DNA from: Nocardia yamanashiensis NBRC 100130
GTDB lineage: Bacteria > Actinomycetota > Actinomycetes > Mycobacteriales > Mycobacteriaceae
Length of the DNA stretch: 64,000 nt
NCBI RefSeq assembly: GCF_001613325.1
Contig: NZ_BDCD01000030.1
Location: forward strand, 60,131 to 124,130
Direction: 5' to 3'
Position numbers and translations under genes: made by a program. The notes below the pieces were generated by a model. The model saw only the letters and a program-made list of their open reading frames with translations. It did no database searches and was not told the DNA's origin. Position 1 is the stretch's first letter, and each line of letters starts with the position of its first letter. This document shows positions 21,001 to 25,122 of the stretch, one piece after another.

Positions 21001-23129
21001 CGGGTCTCGCGAACTTCACCGCTGAACTGACCGAACGCTGCGGCCTTTCCACCGGATCGCGCGTATTGCATTTCGCGTCACCGAGTTTCGACGCCGCGAT
21101 CCTGGAACTGCTGCTCGGGCTCGGCTCGGCCGCGACCGCGGTGCTCGCCGACACCGCGGTGTACGGTGGTGACGCGCTGTGGCATCTGCTGCGCGAGGAA
21201 CGCATCACCCACGCCTTCATCACCCCCGCCGCGCTGGCGACCGTGCTGCCCGACGGGCTCGAAGACCTCGAGGTGATCATGGTCGGCGGTGACCGCACCG
21301 GACCGGAACTGGTGCGGCGGTGGGTGGGCACGGGCGAGGTCCCGCAGCGCACCATGATCAACGCCTACGGGCCGTCGGAAGCGACCGTGGCCGCCAGCAT
21401 CAGTTCGCCGCTGCGCCCGGACATTCCGGTCACCATCGGCGGCCCGCTGCGCGGATTCGCGGTCGCCGTACTCGATGCGCGCCTGCGGCCGGTGCCGATG
21501 GGGGTGCCGGGCGAGCTGTATCTGGCCGGTCCCGCGCTGGCTCGCGGCTACCACCGCAGGCCGGGGCTGACCGCCCAGCGCTTCGTCGCCGACCCGCTGG
21601 GCGCGCCCGGCACGCGCATGTATCGCACCGGGGATCTGGTCCGCTGGGTATCGCGCGGCCCGCGACCGGAGCTCGAATACCTCGGGCGGGCCGACGATCA
21701 GGTGAAGATCCGCGGTTTCCGCATCGAACTGGGCGAAATCGACGCGGCCCTGGTGGCGCACCCGGAGATCACCGCCGCGACCACCATCGGATACGAGACG
21801 GACGGCGGCCCGACCATGCTCGCCTCGTACGTGTGCTCCACCGCGGACCCGGCGCCGGCACCGGCCGAACTGCGCCGGCATGTGGCGTCGCTGGTGCCGG
21901 GATACATGGTGCCGCAATCGATCACGGTCCTCGATGCCCTGCCGCGCACCCCGGCGGGCAAACTCGACCGCGCCGCGCTGCCTGCCCCGGTGCCGCAGGC
22001 GGCCGCCGGTTATCGCGCGCCCGGCACCGCCGCCGAGATCATGGTCTGCGCCGCGTTCGCCCGGGTGCTGGCCGCCGACTCGGTGGGCGCCGACGACAAC
22101 TTCTTCGAACTCGGCGGAAACTCGCTGCTGGCCACCACATTGGTCGCCGAGCTGCGCGAACGACACGGACTGGAGGTGCCCATGCAAACCCTCTTCCTGG
22201 ACCCCACGCCCGCCGGGATCGCCGCCCGGGTGAGCGGGAACCTGCTGGACGACACCGTGATCGAGTCGGCGTTCGACCCGATGCTGGCACTGCGCGCCGC
22301 GGGCGATCGGCCGCCGCTGTTCTGCGTCCACTCGGTCAGCGGCGTGGCGTGGAGCTACACCGGCCTGCTGCCGCATCTGGACCCGGAGCAGCCGGTCTAC
22401 GGCCTGCAACTGCCGCATCTCACCGAGGAGAACACCGGGCTGGGCACCATCGAGGAACTGGCCCGGCGCTACCTCCACGAGCTGAAAACCGTGCAGCCGC
22501 AAGGGCCGTACCATCTGCTCGGCTGGTCCCTCGGCGGGCTGATCGCCTACGAGATGGCCGCCCAGCTGACCCGGGCGGGCGAGCGGGTCGGCCTGCTGGC
22601 CCTGCTCGACAGCCGCATCCTGGCCGACGAGCCCGAGATCGCCGATCCGAGCGCCGGGGAACTGCTGGCGGCGCTGCTCGGCGACGCCGGGCTGGCGGCG
22701 GAGAACATGACGGCCGAACGCGCCGCGGAGCTGCTGCACGAGGATCAAGGGCCGTTCGGCGCGCTCGGCGCCGCGCACGTCGAGCGCCTCTACGCCGGTT
22801 ACCTGGCCGGGACGAGCATGGGATACCGCTACCGGCCCGGGAAGTACGCCGGGGACCTGCTGTATTTCACCGCCACCGCGGACCACGCCGCCCCGGCGGG
22901 CAGCGCCGGACGAGCACAGCCGGCACCCGGCGCGGACCCGTGGCGCGAATACGTCCTCGGTGAGATCGAGGAACGTTTCGTGCACTGCACCCATGTCGAC
23001 ATGGGCGCACCCGAAGCGCTCGCCGAAATCGCGAAGGAGGTGCGCGAGCAGCTGCCCGGCGGGCGTGCCGGCACCGGCTCCCCGGCCCGAGAACGCAACA
23101 TCACCAATTCCGGAAGGATCGAAAAGTGA
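27..23129 (+). CDS. Seven-module non-ribosomal peptide synthetase with terminal thioesterase
   Basis: A single 7700-residue protein reading C-A-T seven times, then a thioesterase. Carrier serines are near residues 1020, 2085, 3143, 4197, 5251, 6304 and 7366; the thioesterase serine (GWSLGG) is at about 7501, with a late His in VHCTHVD. All seven C domains keep HHxxxDG, and all A domains keep the A10 lysine. No epimerisation or methylation domain is visible. The first C domain resembles that of EntF, so an acyl or aryl group may be loaded from a partner outside the window. My reading of the A1 pocket is DFWNIGMVHK, the classic threonine code. A2 reads DLWHLILVSK (not assigned). A3 and A4 both read DALFVGAVAK, A5 DALFVGGIMK, A6 DVLIVGGIAK and A7 DALFMGAVAK. 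The start ATG follows a GGAG at 16-19. A heptapeptide product is inferred; release may be hydrolytic or cyclising. Confidence 0.97.
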   Translation: MTALASEPAGRDASDSISHFPLSAAQSGMWNAQHIAPDVPLTVAQYVDIPGDFDADLLAEAMRLCADDLQSFRLRVVEVAGSPRQVIGPDEPIEVVRHDFRDCDDPRAAALDWMRADVAVPIPVLGERLIETAVLRLGDREYLWYAKMHHIAIDGYGAMLLVARIAEHYTALAAGTDPSPSAAHELRAVYESECAYRASAQFTRDREFWLDRLDGLHEATSLSDRYGPAGAHRLQESGLLDPESTVQLASARARFEASRPAVLTAGVAAYLAAVTGREEVTLSLPVTARTTNELRMSAGYVSNVVPLRVRVGRDCTVTELVEQVGTRIREALAHQRYRHEDMQRDRGGSGDHRDFFGPVVNLMLFHNGIRFGTVDATMHLLSTGPVEDLSINVYNGSGAGELFVDFLANPDRYGDTELRDQHRRFLGYLAKFLAAAPQHPVSDIPVLEPAERELLVRDWAITPATASGPDTTLADRFDAAVRAHGAAVAVVHAGESLSYRELDARAGLLARRLADRGIAPESLVAVALPRSLDLVVALLAVIKAGGGYLPIDPDYPSDRIAYMLDDARPACVITAATLNLALPQELPVIDMESIDWRAPAPAFGPADRRAALRPDHIAYVIYTSGSTGRPKGVQIPHRNVTRLFANTAGRFGFGATDVWTLFHSYAFDFSVWELWGPLLHGGTLIVVDHETTRSPAAFLALLREQRVTVLNQTPSAFYQLIDADRAAPAGGAPSALRYIIFGGEALDPRRLREWYERHDDRAPRLVNMYGITETTVHVSHRDLDRAAAEAGGGGIGRAIPGLGILVLDSRLRPAPIGVTGEIYVCGAQLARGYLGRPSLTATRFIANPYGAPGDRLYRSGDLGRWSATGELEHHGRADDQVKVRGFRIELGEIEAALLAQPAIRHAAVIMRENASGARQLVAYLVPENDDLPDSPALRAALTQRLPDYMLPAAFVAIDALPLTANGKLDRRALPEPTAATTTYRAPSTATEHAVALAVREVLEVERAGLDDGFFALGGDSLSATRLAARIGAALDVTVPVRLVFETPTVAALAARLAELAPEPRRPRLTRRSREERIPLSPAQLRLWFINRFDHHAATYNIPFAVRMRGELNTDALRAAVTDLITRHEALRTIFPDGADGPAQRILPAREAVPALLPVPVRAEDVTTRLRSIAARGFDLTVEPPLRMALLRTDSGDHTLAVVIHHIAADGWSLAPLLRDLSQAYTARAAGNEPSWHELPVQYADYSLWQHEMLGAAADPESLLAEELAYWRTRLAALPDELALPYDRKRPAVQSFRGAKVDLAIDAGVHAALLDVAHAADATLFMAVHTAFAVLLARLSGEPDVAVGTPVAGRGEPELDDLIGMFVNTLVFRARIDGDLPFRTLLETQRALDLEAFAHARLPFERLVEDLNPVRSTARHPLVQIGFSFQNLGRVEIELPGLTVAGSEIDTGVAQFDLQLVLTDHYDDAGRPAGISGHFVYALDLFDAATVENFAACLTRLLADAAARPLTPVGDLDLLGDADRTRILHHFNDTHVPVDPTRTLAGWFADQAARTPDAVALVADTGPDADPEILTYRQFSERVNRLARHLIGSGVGPGVRVALSMRRSTHLLVGMYAVTVAGGTYVPLDPDQPAERRNYILDTAAPHCVLTAGAASDIAAVPVVDLETLDLTAVPASPVLDGERRAALSPEHTAYLLFTSGSTGRPKGVAVPHRAVVNQLAWKAEAYGLGPADAVLVKTAATFDLSVWEFYSAMLTGGRTVLAAPDGHRDPGYLRDLCAAQHITVLHLVPSLLNALLANETLPDSVRLVLAIGETLPAATAQRFRHGHPGAALWNLYGPTEAAVSVTAHRVDAADTDTVPIGVPEWNTRAYVLDSRLRPVAPGVVGELYLAGKQLAHGYFARAGLTAERFVADPFDPTGARLYRTGDLAAWTDAGELRYHGRTDFQVKLRGFRIEPGDIEAALLAHDDVDTAVVVVRADTRGSDQLVAYAAPVPGRALDAEALRAWLSGALPAYLLPAVVMALPRLPMTATGKIDRTALPEPVFPTARYRAPRTATEQIVTDTFAAVLDGERIGLDDDFFARGGNSLLAAKVAARLSAALRTPVGVRALFDASTPGALAARLAPLTGSGEPPALAAAARPQRIPLSAAQQRLWVLNQLDPHSPAYNIAIGLRLTGTLDRTALQHALADVVARHETLRTLYPQDASGPHQQVLAAAADTVPCTRIVSSARTVDADTADFAAAGFDLTTQSPIRAALLRLAEHDHQLVLVIHHIAADGWSLTPLARDLTAAYEARCAGTAPAWEPLPVQYADFTLWQHALLGSESDPDSTVTRQLAYWTERLDGLPELLELPTDRPRPLTASQRGATVRGRIDGAAHLAAATLARRRGATVFMTLHAVLAALLARLAATSDVAIGTPVAGRLDPALDDLIGMFVGTVVLRTAVPTGLAFGELLDRVRAADVDAFAHSDLPFERLVDELRPARSASHHPLYQVMMSVHDAPPAVITLPGLGTVTATAIDTGAARWDLQFTFVETRSGAGDPDGVEISLTYATDLFDEASAATLLDRFTTMFAAAMASPATVIGDLPLLTVAEIAALGHGHRDAGLPARTLGEIFASAAADFGAPAIRSGEREVTYGELDRYTNRLARLLIQHGIGPEDIVALGIPRSIESVSAVLAVTKTGAAFLPVDPAYPEPRKRHMLTDSGVRVGLTVRSRIDDLPGDVQWICLDDPQVAERCNRLPDRPVTDGDRTASQLLSQRAYLIYTSGSTGTPKGVAVTHRGLTDFAARLVRRADAGAGGRTLHFASPSFDASILELLLAWESRSTMVIAAPEIVGGDELAELLDREAVTHAFLTPAALASIDAIAWPLPRLRGLVVGGEALGPELLDRWAHGRRLCNAYGPSEATVAVAISDALTPGTPIVLGHPVPGAGLAVLDQRLRPVPAGVTGELYISGPAVARGYLDRRGLTATRFVAAPSGTPGAVMYRTGDLVRWNAHGELVFVGRADDQVKLRGFRVELGEITAALSSCPGIRFAHSEIRRDEAGRPQLVAYVLPEEPGEAKPQAVRTYLAARLPGYMVPAAVVELASIPLSPSGKLDRRALPDPDWDAARSGREPATETEAMIAAAMAEVIGIERVYADHSFFDLGGNSLSATQLVSRIARAGRPRPAVREVFEHPTPELLARLLDGAAPTPRRSRPRLGGTPRPARVELSSAQRRLWFLNQLEPESGAYNIPVVLRLRGALDRQALQAALLDVLQRHEILRTIYPQDAHGPHQVTVPAHDLVLDLCETSVSPLEVEYHIEVATEAGFDLAAEIPIRAELLRTCSDEHYLVLVAHHIALDGGSLRPLAGDLTTAYRAHTAGLAPEWSPLPVQYADYTAWHHELLGAESDPDSLAARQLDYWRTRLAGAPDCLDLPADRPRPARASHRGATVRAHLDAETRRRLAEFARAHEVTEFMVLHAVLAVMLARLSGSADIVIGTPISTRSEPELEPLIGTFVGTLALRTRIAEPDSFGALLRTIREDDLAAFAHADLPFERLVEVLNPRRSTAHHPLFQVSLSMDNFAAPRLSLPGLELSVQSFDAPVAKFDLQFVFGRKPGGPDGLELCLTYATDLFDEGSALRLTRRFLRVLNAAMGDPDTRPGELDILTADEARTLRQVRGESWDQPRTLADIFASAAADGERAALVADGLRVTYRQLDEWSNRLARKLIREGAGPGTAVALGMGRSLESVVATAAVVKTGAAFLPIDVRHPADRIRHMLTDSAVRLGVTTTAHRRLLPADLAVDWLLADVDASGESSAPVTDSDRSRALHIDDLAYLIYTSGSTGTPKGVAVTHRGLAAFAAEQRLRYEIDADCRTAHFASPSFDASVLELLLAWSAGATMVVISPEIYGGDELAQVLTREEVTHAFLIPAVLASIDAGRWRLPRLRCLVVGGEAVGADLVARWAGGRAMHNAYGPSEATVAPVISDALTAHGPVVLGRPIRGAAVMVLDDALRPVPVGVAGELYVAGAGLARGYLGRHALTAARFVAHPYSDAPGARMYRTGDVVRWTSAGALAFVGRSDDQVKVRGFRIELGEITAAVAEFPGIRFAHSEIRYDRAGAARIVCYVMAAGADPVDQQALRDHAATRLPAYMVPTAVVTLAAIPRSPSGKLDRAALPDPDWEPAAAGREPETAGEALVAAAMAEVIGCERVGADHDFFEMGGTSLAATRLVARLATATGRQLGVRAVFESPTPETLALVLDTALAQTIPNQPELSGGDRPQRVPLSPAQQRLWFLDRFDPGSAAYNIPIALRLRGDLDPDALRAAIGDVIARHEVLRTVYAHDEFGPHQRIAAGESPAAALPIVEVTAESLDGRLGELARTRFDLALGAPIHTELLRLSADDHILVVVVHHIAADGASAGPLAADLATAYAARRHGEAPRWTELPVQYADFSIWQQRLLGDDTDPDSLAARQTAYWAGTLAGLPDQLELPGDRPRPQIRNQHGDTVSARVDAAAHAALTRLARDHQVSLFMVLHAVLAVLLSRLSGSADIAVGTPISGRGDARLHPLIGMFAGTLVLRTPVDTGRSFTDLLAAVREIDLDAFANADIPFERLVEILAPARSTAHHPLFQVMLSVHDTPPQPPALDGVAVSIQPIAVESAKFDLQFTCTETHSAQGDPDGLELDLTFATDIFDRATAELLTTRFTTLLAGLSGRPHAPVGDAELLTVAERALLAPARGTAGPVPATLAELFTAATADRERIAVIAATGTLTYGQLDERSNRVARALIAAGVGPGDTVALGLPRSPESVLATVAVTKTGAAFAPIDIRYPAERIRHMIADSGARLGISTDAAIPTLPHELRWLPLAALEETESAAAVTDSDRLRSPALDDVAYLIYTSGSTGVPKGVSVTHRGLAGFAAEQRRRYAIEAHCRTLHFASPSFDASVLELLLAWSAGATMVIAAPDVYGGDELAALLERQQVTHAFLTPAALASIDAVRWPLPALRHLVLGGEAVGAELVARWAAGRNLINGYGPTETTIMSAISGPLRRDEPVVLGRPIRGTAVVVLDERLRPVAPGVTGDLYIAGDGLARGYHRRSGLTAQRFVAYPFGVTGGERMYRTGDVVRWTGTGELVFVGRGDDQVKIRGFRIELGEITAAVAAAPGIAFAHTEIRTDPGGAAALVCYVVPDGGYAAPPPDLRATLAQRLPGHMVPAAFVALESIPLSPNGKLDQRALPEPVWPAGPAGRAPATPNERLVAAVMTEVLGREIHADHGFFDHGGTSLSATQVVARLAEASGHELPVRAVFEHPAPAQLALLLDHAPAAPATARPVLRAGVRPERIPLSMAQQRLWFLNRLDTSSGAYNVAIGLRLRGHLDVSAVAGAITDVVARHEILRTLFAEDGAGPHQVVLPATDVTLHRVVTDAVAVHVDAARFVRRGFDLSTEAPIRAALLTVEEHEHILLIVIHHIAADGWSLTPLARDFVAAYDARRTGSAAALPPLPVQYADFSLWQRDLLGAEDDPASLAARQLEYWRERLTGLPDCLELPADRPRPAIATHEAATTALRIDAETHRRLAEFTRERDVSVFMVLHAVLAVLIARTAGTTDIAIGTAVAGRGASALDDLVGMFVGTLVLRTEVPGETTFADLLAVVRDTDLDAFAHADLPFERLVDVLNPVRSTAHHPLFQVSLSLTNTGLPAVRLPELTVDAFPVDPGLAKCDLQFTCTESHGAQGDPDGIDLSLTYATDLFDSPTADRLSRRFARLLEALLAAPERPVGDADILNDWERSALTPARGSAAAPVVTLPELFARAAAEPQRPALIAETGAWTYGELDAWSNRLARVLIGRGIGPGDVVALGLSRSVESVVGSIAIAKTGAAFLPVDMRHPADRIRHMLGDSGTRLGLTRDRDRAALPAGLGIEWMTVDGAETLGPETVSAAERIRAVRADDVAYVIYTSGSTGVPKGVAVTHRGVFNCAEVQRVRFGVEADSRTLHLASPSFDVAVLELLLAWCAGAAMVVVPTEIYGGDELAELMDAHRVTHAIITPAVLAGIDPARWPLPHLRTLVVGGEAFDRELIDQWTRGHDIVNGYGPSEATIAATFSEPMAPDRPIVLGRPIRGVSAVVLDARLRPVPCGVVGELYVGGVGVARGYHRRAALTAQRFVADPFGAAGERMYRTGDLARWNADGDLVFAGRADDQVKLRGLRVEPGEISAVVAACPGIHFAHTEIRADAAGMDRIVCYLVAADGHAVDVPALRANVATRLPAHMVPSVFPILDSIPLSPNGKLDRRALPEPQWRVATSGRLPATAGEELVAAAMAAVIGLDQIGADQSFFELGGNSLSATQLVGRIAAASGLRLPLRTVFEHPTPEALAEALDRAAAGPRQYADLTAGPRPDRIPLSAAQQRLWLLNRFDTASSAYNIPLVLELRGPLDVAALGQAFGDVVARHESLRTVFPADAEGPYQRIKAAAPVTLPVAELPPAAAAAFIRSRCAAGFDVTQEIPLRAQLIRRGEHDHLLVLVLHHIVADGASMPPLAADLAIAYAARRTGTVPAWQPLPVQYADYSSWQHRMLGSDTDAESVFTRQLGYWTTQLAGLPDVLALPADRPRPTTPTQRGASVRQHLGVQLHAAVAELARARGATVFMVLHAALAALLARLSGTGDIAIGTPIGGRIDPRLEPLVGMFVGTVVLRTPVDTGHSFAELLAAVRDTDLDAFAHADIPFERLVDELQPTRSAAYHPLFQVMLSVHGGVPRLPDLEGVAVTAVDPEVETAKFDLQFTFVETSADSGQPAGLDLTLTYAQDLFDPDSAASLMGRLVRLLGAVVREPRSPIGDAGLLDGAETRMLAPAVGPDSVATLTFPQIFARAVTTAPAAVAVRDRDVQMSYDQIDRATNRLARLLIAHGIGPESYVALAIPRSVTSVRAMLAVLKTGAAFVPVDPAYPADRQRHMLIDSGAALGLTVTACRPAITDGPQWLALDDPEIAARIRALPDTPILDAERATIAAAQPAYLIYTSGSTGVPKGVTVTHAGLANFTAELTERCGLSTGSRVLHFASPSFDAAILELLLGLGSAATAVLADTAVYGGDALWHLLREERITHAFITPAALATVLPDGLEDLEVIMVGGDRTGPELVRRWVGTGEVPQRTMINAYGPSEATVAASISSPLRPDIPVTIGGPLRGFAVAVLDARLRPVPMGVPGELYLAGPALARGYHRRPGLTAQRFVADPLGAPGTRMYRTGDLVRWVSRGPRPELEYLGRADDQVKIRGFRIELGEIDAALVAHPEITAATTIGYETDGGPTMLASYVCSTADPAPAPAELRRHVASLVPGYMVPQSITVLDALPRTPAGKLDRAALPAPVPQAAAGYRAPGTAAEIMVCAAFARVLAADSVGADDNFFELGGNSLLATTLVAELRERHGLEVPMQTLFLDPTPAGIAARVSGNLLDDTVIESAFDPMLALRAAGDRPPLFCVHSVSGVAWSYTGLLPHLDPEQPVYGLQLPHLTEENTGLGTIEELARRYLHELKTVQPQGPYHLLGWSLGGLIAYEMAAQLTRAGERVGLLALLDSRILADEPEIADPSAGELLAALLGDAGLAAENMTAERAAELLHEDQGPFGALGAAHVERLYAGYLAGTSMGYRYRPGKYAGDLLYFTATADHAAPAGSAGRAQPAPGADPWREYVLGEIEERFVHCTHVDMGAPEALAEIAKEVREQLPGGRAGTGSPARERNITNSGRIEK

Positions 23130-23338
23130 CCGGTACCAACCCGTTCGACAACGAGGACGGCCTGTTCAAGGTTCTCGTCAACGACGAAGGCCAGTATTCG
23201 CTGTGGCCCGACTTCGCTCCCGTGCCCGACGGATGGCATGTGGTGCACGACGGTGACAAACCGAGCTGCGTCGACTACGTCGAAAAGCATTGGCTGGATA
23301 TGCGTCCGCGCAGCCTGATCGAGGAGGTCGATGCCTAG
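23126..23338 (+). CDS. MbtH-like NRPS adenylation partner
   Basis: A 70-residue MbtH-family protein, the usual length. It has the family features: NPFDNEDG near the N-terminus, the NDEGQYSLWP block, PDGWHVV, and a C-terminal WLDMRPRSL. MbtH proteins bind adenylation domains and help them fold or activate amino acids. The GTG start overlaps the stop of the NRPS gene (GTGA), so the two are translationally coupled and this is very likely the dedicated partner of that NRPS. Confidence 0.97.
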   Translation: MTGTNPFDNEDGLFKVLVNDEGQYSLWPDFAPVPDGWHVVHDGDKPSCVDYVEKHWLDMRPRSLIEEVDA

Positions 23339-23620
23339 AACGGTGCGGGCTACGGCCCGGTGCGCTCCGAGCCGTTCGGAAAAAGAGTCACCGCCCGACC
23401 AAACCGGTAACCGCGACAGTGCGAACCCCTTTTCGTGCCCTCCCGGCAACGGAGGGGCACGGGGCGTTCGTCGCCCGCTCGACGGAGATGGCCGGTCCCC
23501 CTTCACCCCGACCCGGGCCGGCCATCGCCGCCTGATGTTCGGCTCTGCTCTCCCGTGCTGCTCGTGCGTTCACCGCGACCGGCGAATCGGCTGGAGAGCA
23601 ACGGGTTCGGAGGATTGCGG
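23339..23620. other. Intergenic region between the NRPS operon and the sigma factor gene, with two hairpins
   Basis: No gene is supported here. Two inverted repeats stand out. One, at 23435-23460, has a 9-bp stem with one bulged G and probably ends the NRPS-mbtH transcript. The other, at 23487-23526, has perfect 9-bp GATGGCCGG/CCGGCCATC arms about 22 nt apart and lies closer to the sigma factor gene. Any sigma promoter should lie in the last 100 bases, but I could not assign one. Confidence 0.6.
23435..23460 (+). terminator. Probable terminator of the NRPS-mbtH operon
   Basis: GTGCCCTCC pairs with GGAGGG(G)CAC across a 7-nt loop, about 95 nt after the mbtH stop. There is no clear T tract, which is common in high-GC actinomycetes. 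Confidence 0.5.
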
Positions 23621-24280
23621 GTGAGCAACGTGATGGAGGAAGAAGGCGCGCGGGTGATCCGCCTGGCACACTACGAGGCCGAGGCGGTCCCCTCGTGCCC
23701 GGCACGACCGGAGCGGGACTCGGACAATTCGCGCCTGCTCGGCCGGCTGATCATCGGTATCGCACATCGGGATCGGGACGCCTTCACCGAGTTCTATCGA
23801 ATGACGAGCCACCGGGTGTTCGGCCTGGCGCTGCGCATGCTCCACAACCGGGCAGCGGCCGAGGAGATCACCCAGGAGGTCTACCTGCAGACCTGGTCGC
23901 ACGCCGAGCGATACGACCAGCGGCTGGCCAGCCCGATCGGCTGGCTCATGATGCTCACGCATCGGCGCGCGGTCGATCGCCTGCGCGCCGACATCTCGAT
24001 CGCGGGCCGCGAAACCCTCTACGGCCGCACCCGAACCGAACGCGAACGCGACGTCGTCATCGAATCCGTGGAGGAACGCGACGACCGGCGCGCGGTCCAG
24101 CACTGTCTGGGCACGCTCACCGAACTGCAGCGCGAAAGCATCGAGCTGGCCTACTACGGCGGGCTCACCTACCCCGACGTGGCCGACCGGCTCGGCACCC
24201 CGGTCGCCACCGTGAAGAGCCGAATCCGCGACGGCCTCAAACGGCTTCGGACGTGTCTGACAGGAAGTGATCACACATGA
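23621..24280 (+). CDS. sigK: ECF RNA polymerase sigma factor, SigK-like
   Basis: A 219-residue extracytoplasmic-function sigma factor. Region 2 is seen in the stretch containing FYRMTSHRVFGLALRML and the EEITQEVYLQTW block. Region 4 holds the helix-turn-helix around LTYPDVADRLGTPVATVKSRI. The GTG start at 23621 is chosen because a GGAGG at 23609-23613 lies 7 nt upstream; longer in-frame starts would add a tail unlike sigma factors. The stop overlaps the next gene (ATGA), which encodes an RskA-type anti-sigma factor, so the pair should form the usual SigK-RskA switch. SigK is my best subgroup; SigL or another group 19-like ECF is possible. Confidence 0.9.
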   Translation: MSNVMEEEGARVIRLAHYEAEAVPSCPARPERDSDNSRLLGRLIIGIAHRDRDAFTEFYRMTSHRVFGLALRMLHNRAAAEEITQEVYLQTWSHAERYDQRLASPIGWLMMLTHRRAVDRLRADISIAGRETLYGRTRTERERDVVIESVEERDDRRAVQHCLGTLTELQRESIELAYYGGLTYPDVADRLGTPVATVKSRIRDGLKRLRTCLTGSDHT

Positions 24281-25005
24281 GTGCCCCCGGGCGACTGGAC
24301 AGGGAACTGCTCGAACTGGCCTACGCGTACGCGCTGGACGCCGTGACCGAGCGCGAACGCCGCGCCATCGAACGCCGGCGGGCCCGGGCGGACAGCCGGA
24401 CGGCGGCCCAATTCGATTCCACGGTCAGTGCCTTGCACGAGACGCTCGCGGAAGTGAGCGCCGTCGATATATGCAGTCCGCCACCGGAATTGGAACGCAA
24501 CCTGCTGGATGCGCTCGATCGGGTCATCTGCGCCGCCAAGCGGCGGGCGCGAACCCGGGCCGGCGCACCGGGCCGGCTGCTGTTCGCCGCTGCGGCGCTG
24601 CTGGTGGTGGTACTCGGTACGGCCTTCGCGGCAGGGACGCATCGCACCCCGGATCCCGCTGCGCCATCGACCGTCATCGAGCAGATCATGGCCCGGCCGG
24701 ACTCGACGATTCGCTTCGCGCCGGTGCTGGGCGGTGGCGAGATCCAGGTCCGGACGTCGATTTCGCTGGGCGCCACCGCACTTACCTTCCGGGGCGTCGC
24801 CGCACCGCCGCGGGCGCGCTGCTACCAGGTCTGGCTGGTACGCCTCGGTGAGCGGCCGCGATCGACCGCCGTGCTGGACTTCCTGCCCGATGGACCGGTG
24901 ACCGCGGCAGCCGGGTCCGGCGATACCCTCGCGATCACCGTGGAAGCGGCCGGTGGTTCCGCTCAGCCGACCACGGCCCCGATCACGAGCCTGAACCTCG
25001 GATAG
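24277..25005 (+). CDS. rskA: RskA-type membrane anti-sigma factor
   Basis: A 242-residue single-pass membrane protein. The cytoplasmic N-terminal part (about residues 1-95) carries the LELAYAYALDAVTERER start typical of the family. One transmembrane helix follows at about residues 100-120 (LLFAAAALLVVVLG), then an extracytoplasmic RskA domain with the VWLVRLGERPR and TLAITVEAAGGS blocks. Members hold their ECF sigma factor until regulated proteolysis frees it. Coupling to the sigma gene by an ATGA overlap supports the pairing. The signal sensed is not visible. Confidence 0.92.
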   Translation: MSAPGRLDRELLELAYAYALDAVTERERRAIERRRARADSRTAAQFDSTVSALHETLAEVSAVDICSPPPELERNLLDALDRVICAAKRRARTRAGAPGRLLFAAAALLVVVLGTAFAAGTHRTPDPAAPSTVIEQIMARPDSTIRFAPVLGGGEIQVRTSISLGATALTFRGVAAPPRARCYQVWLVRLGERPRSTAVLDFLPDGPVTAAAGSGDTLAITVEAAGGSAQPTTAPITSLNLG

Positions 25006-25122
25006 CGCGCTGCGCCAACGCGATTCCGCCGGTGAGTGATCCATGTCACACGACGTCACCAATCTGGCAGCACACTCCCAGCGAACTCGGAGATGAGGCC
25101 CGTCCCCGACCATGGAGTGAAT

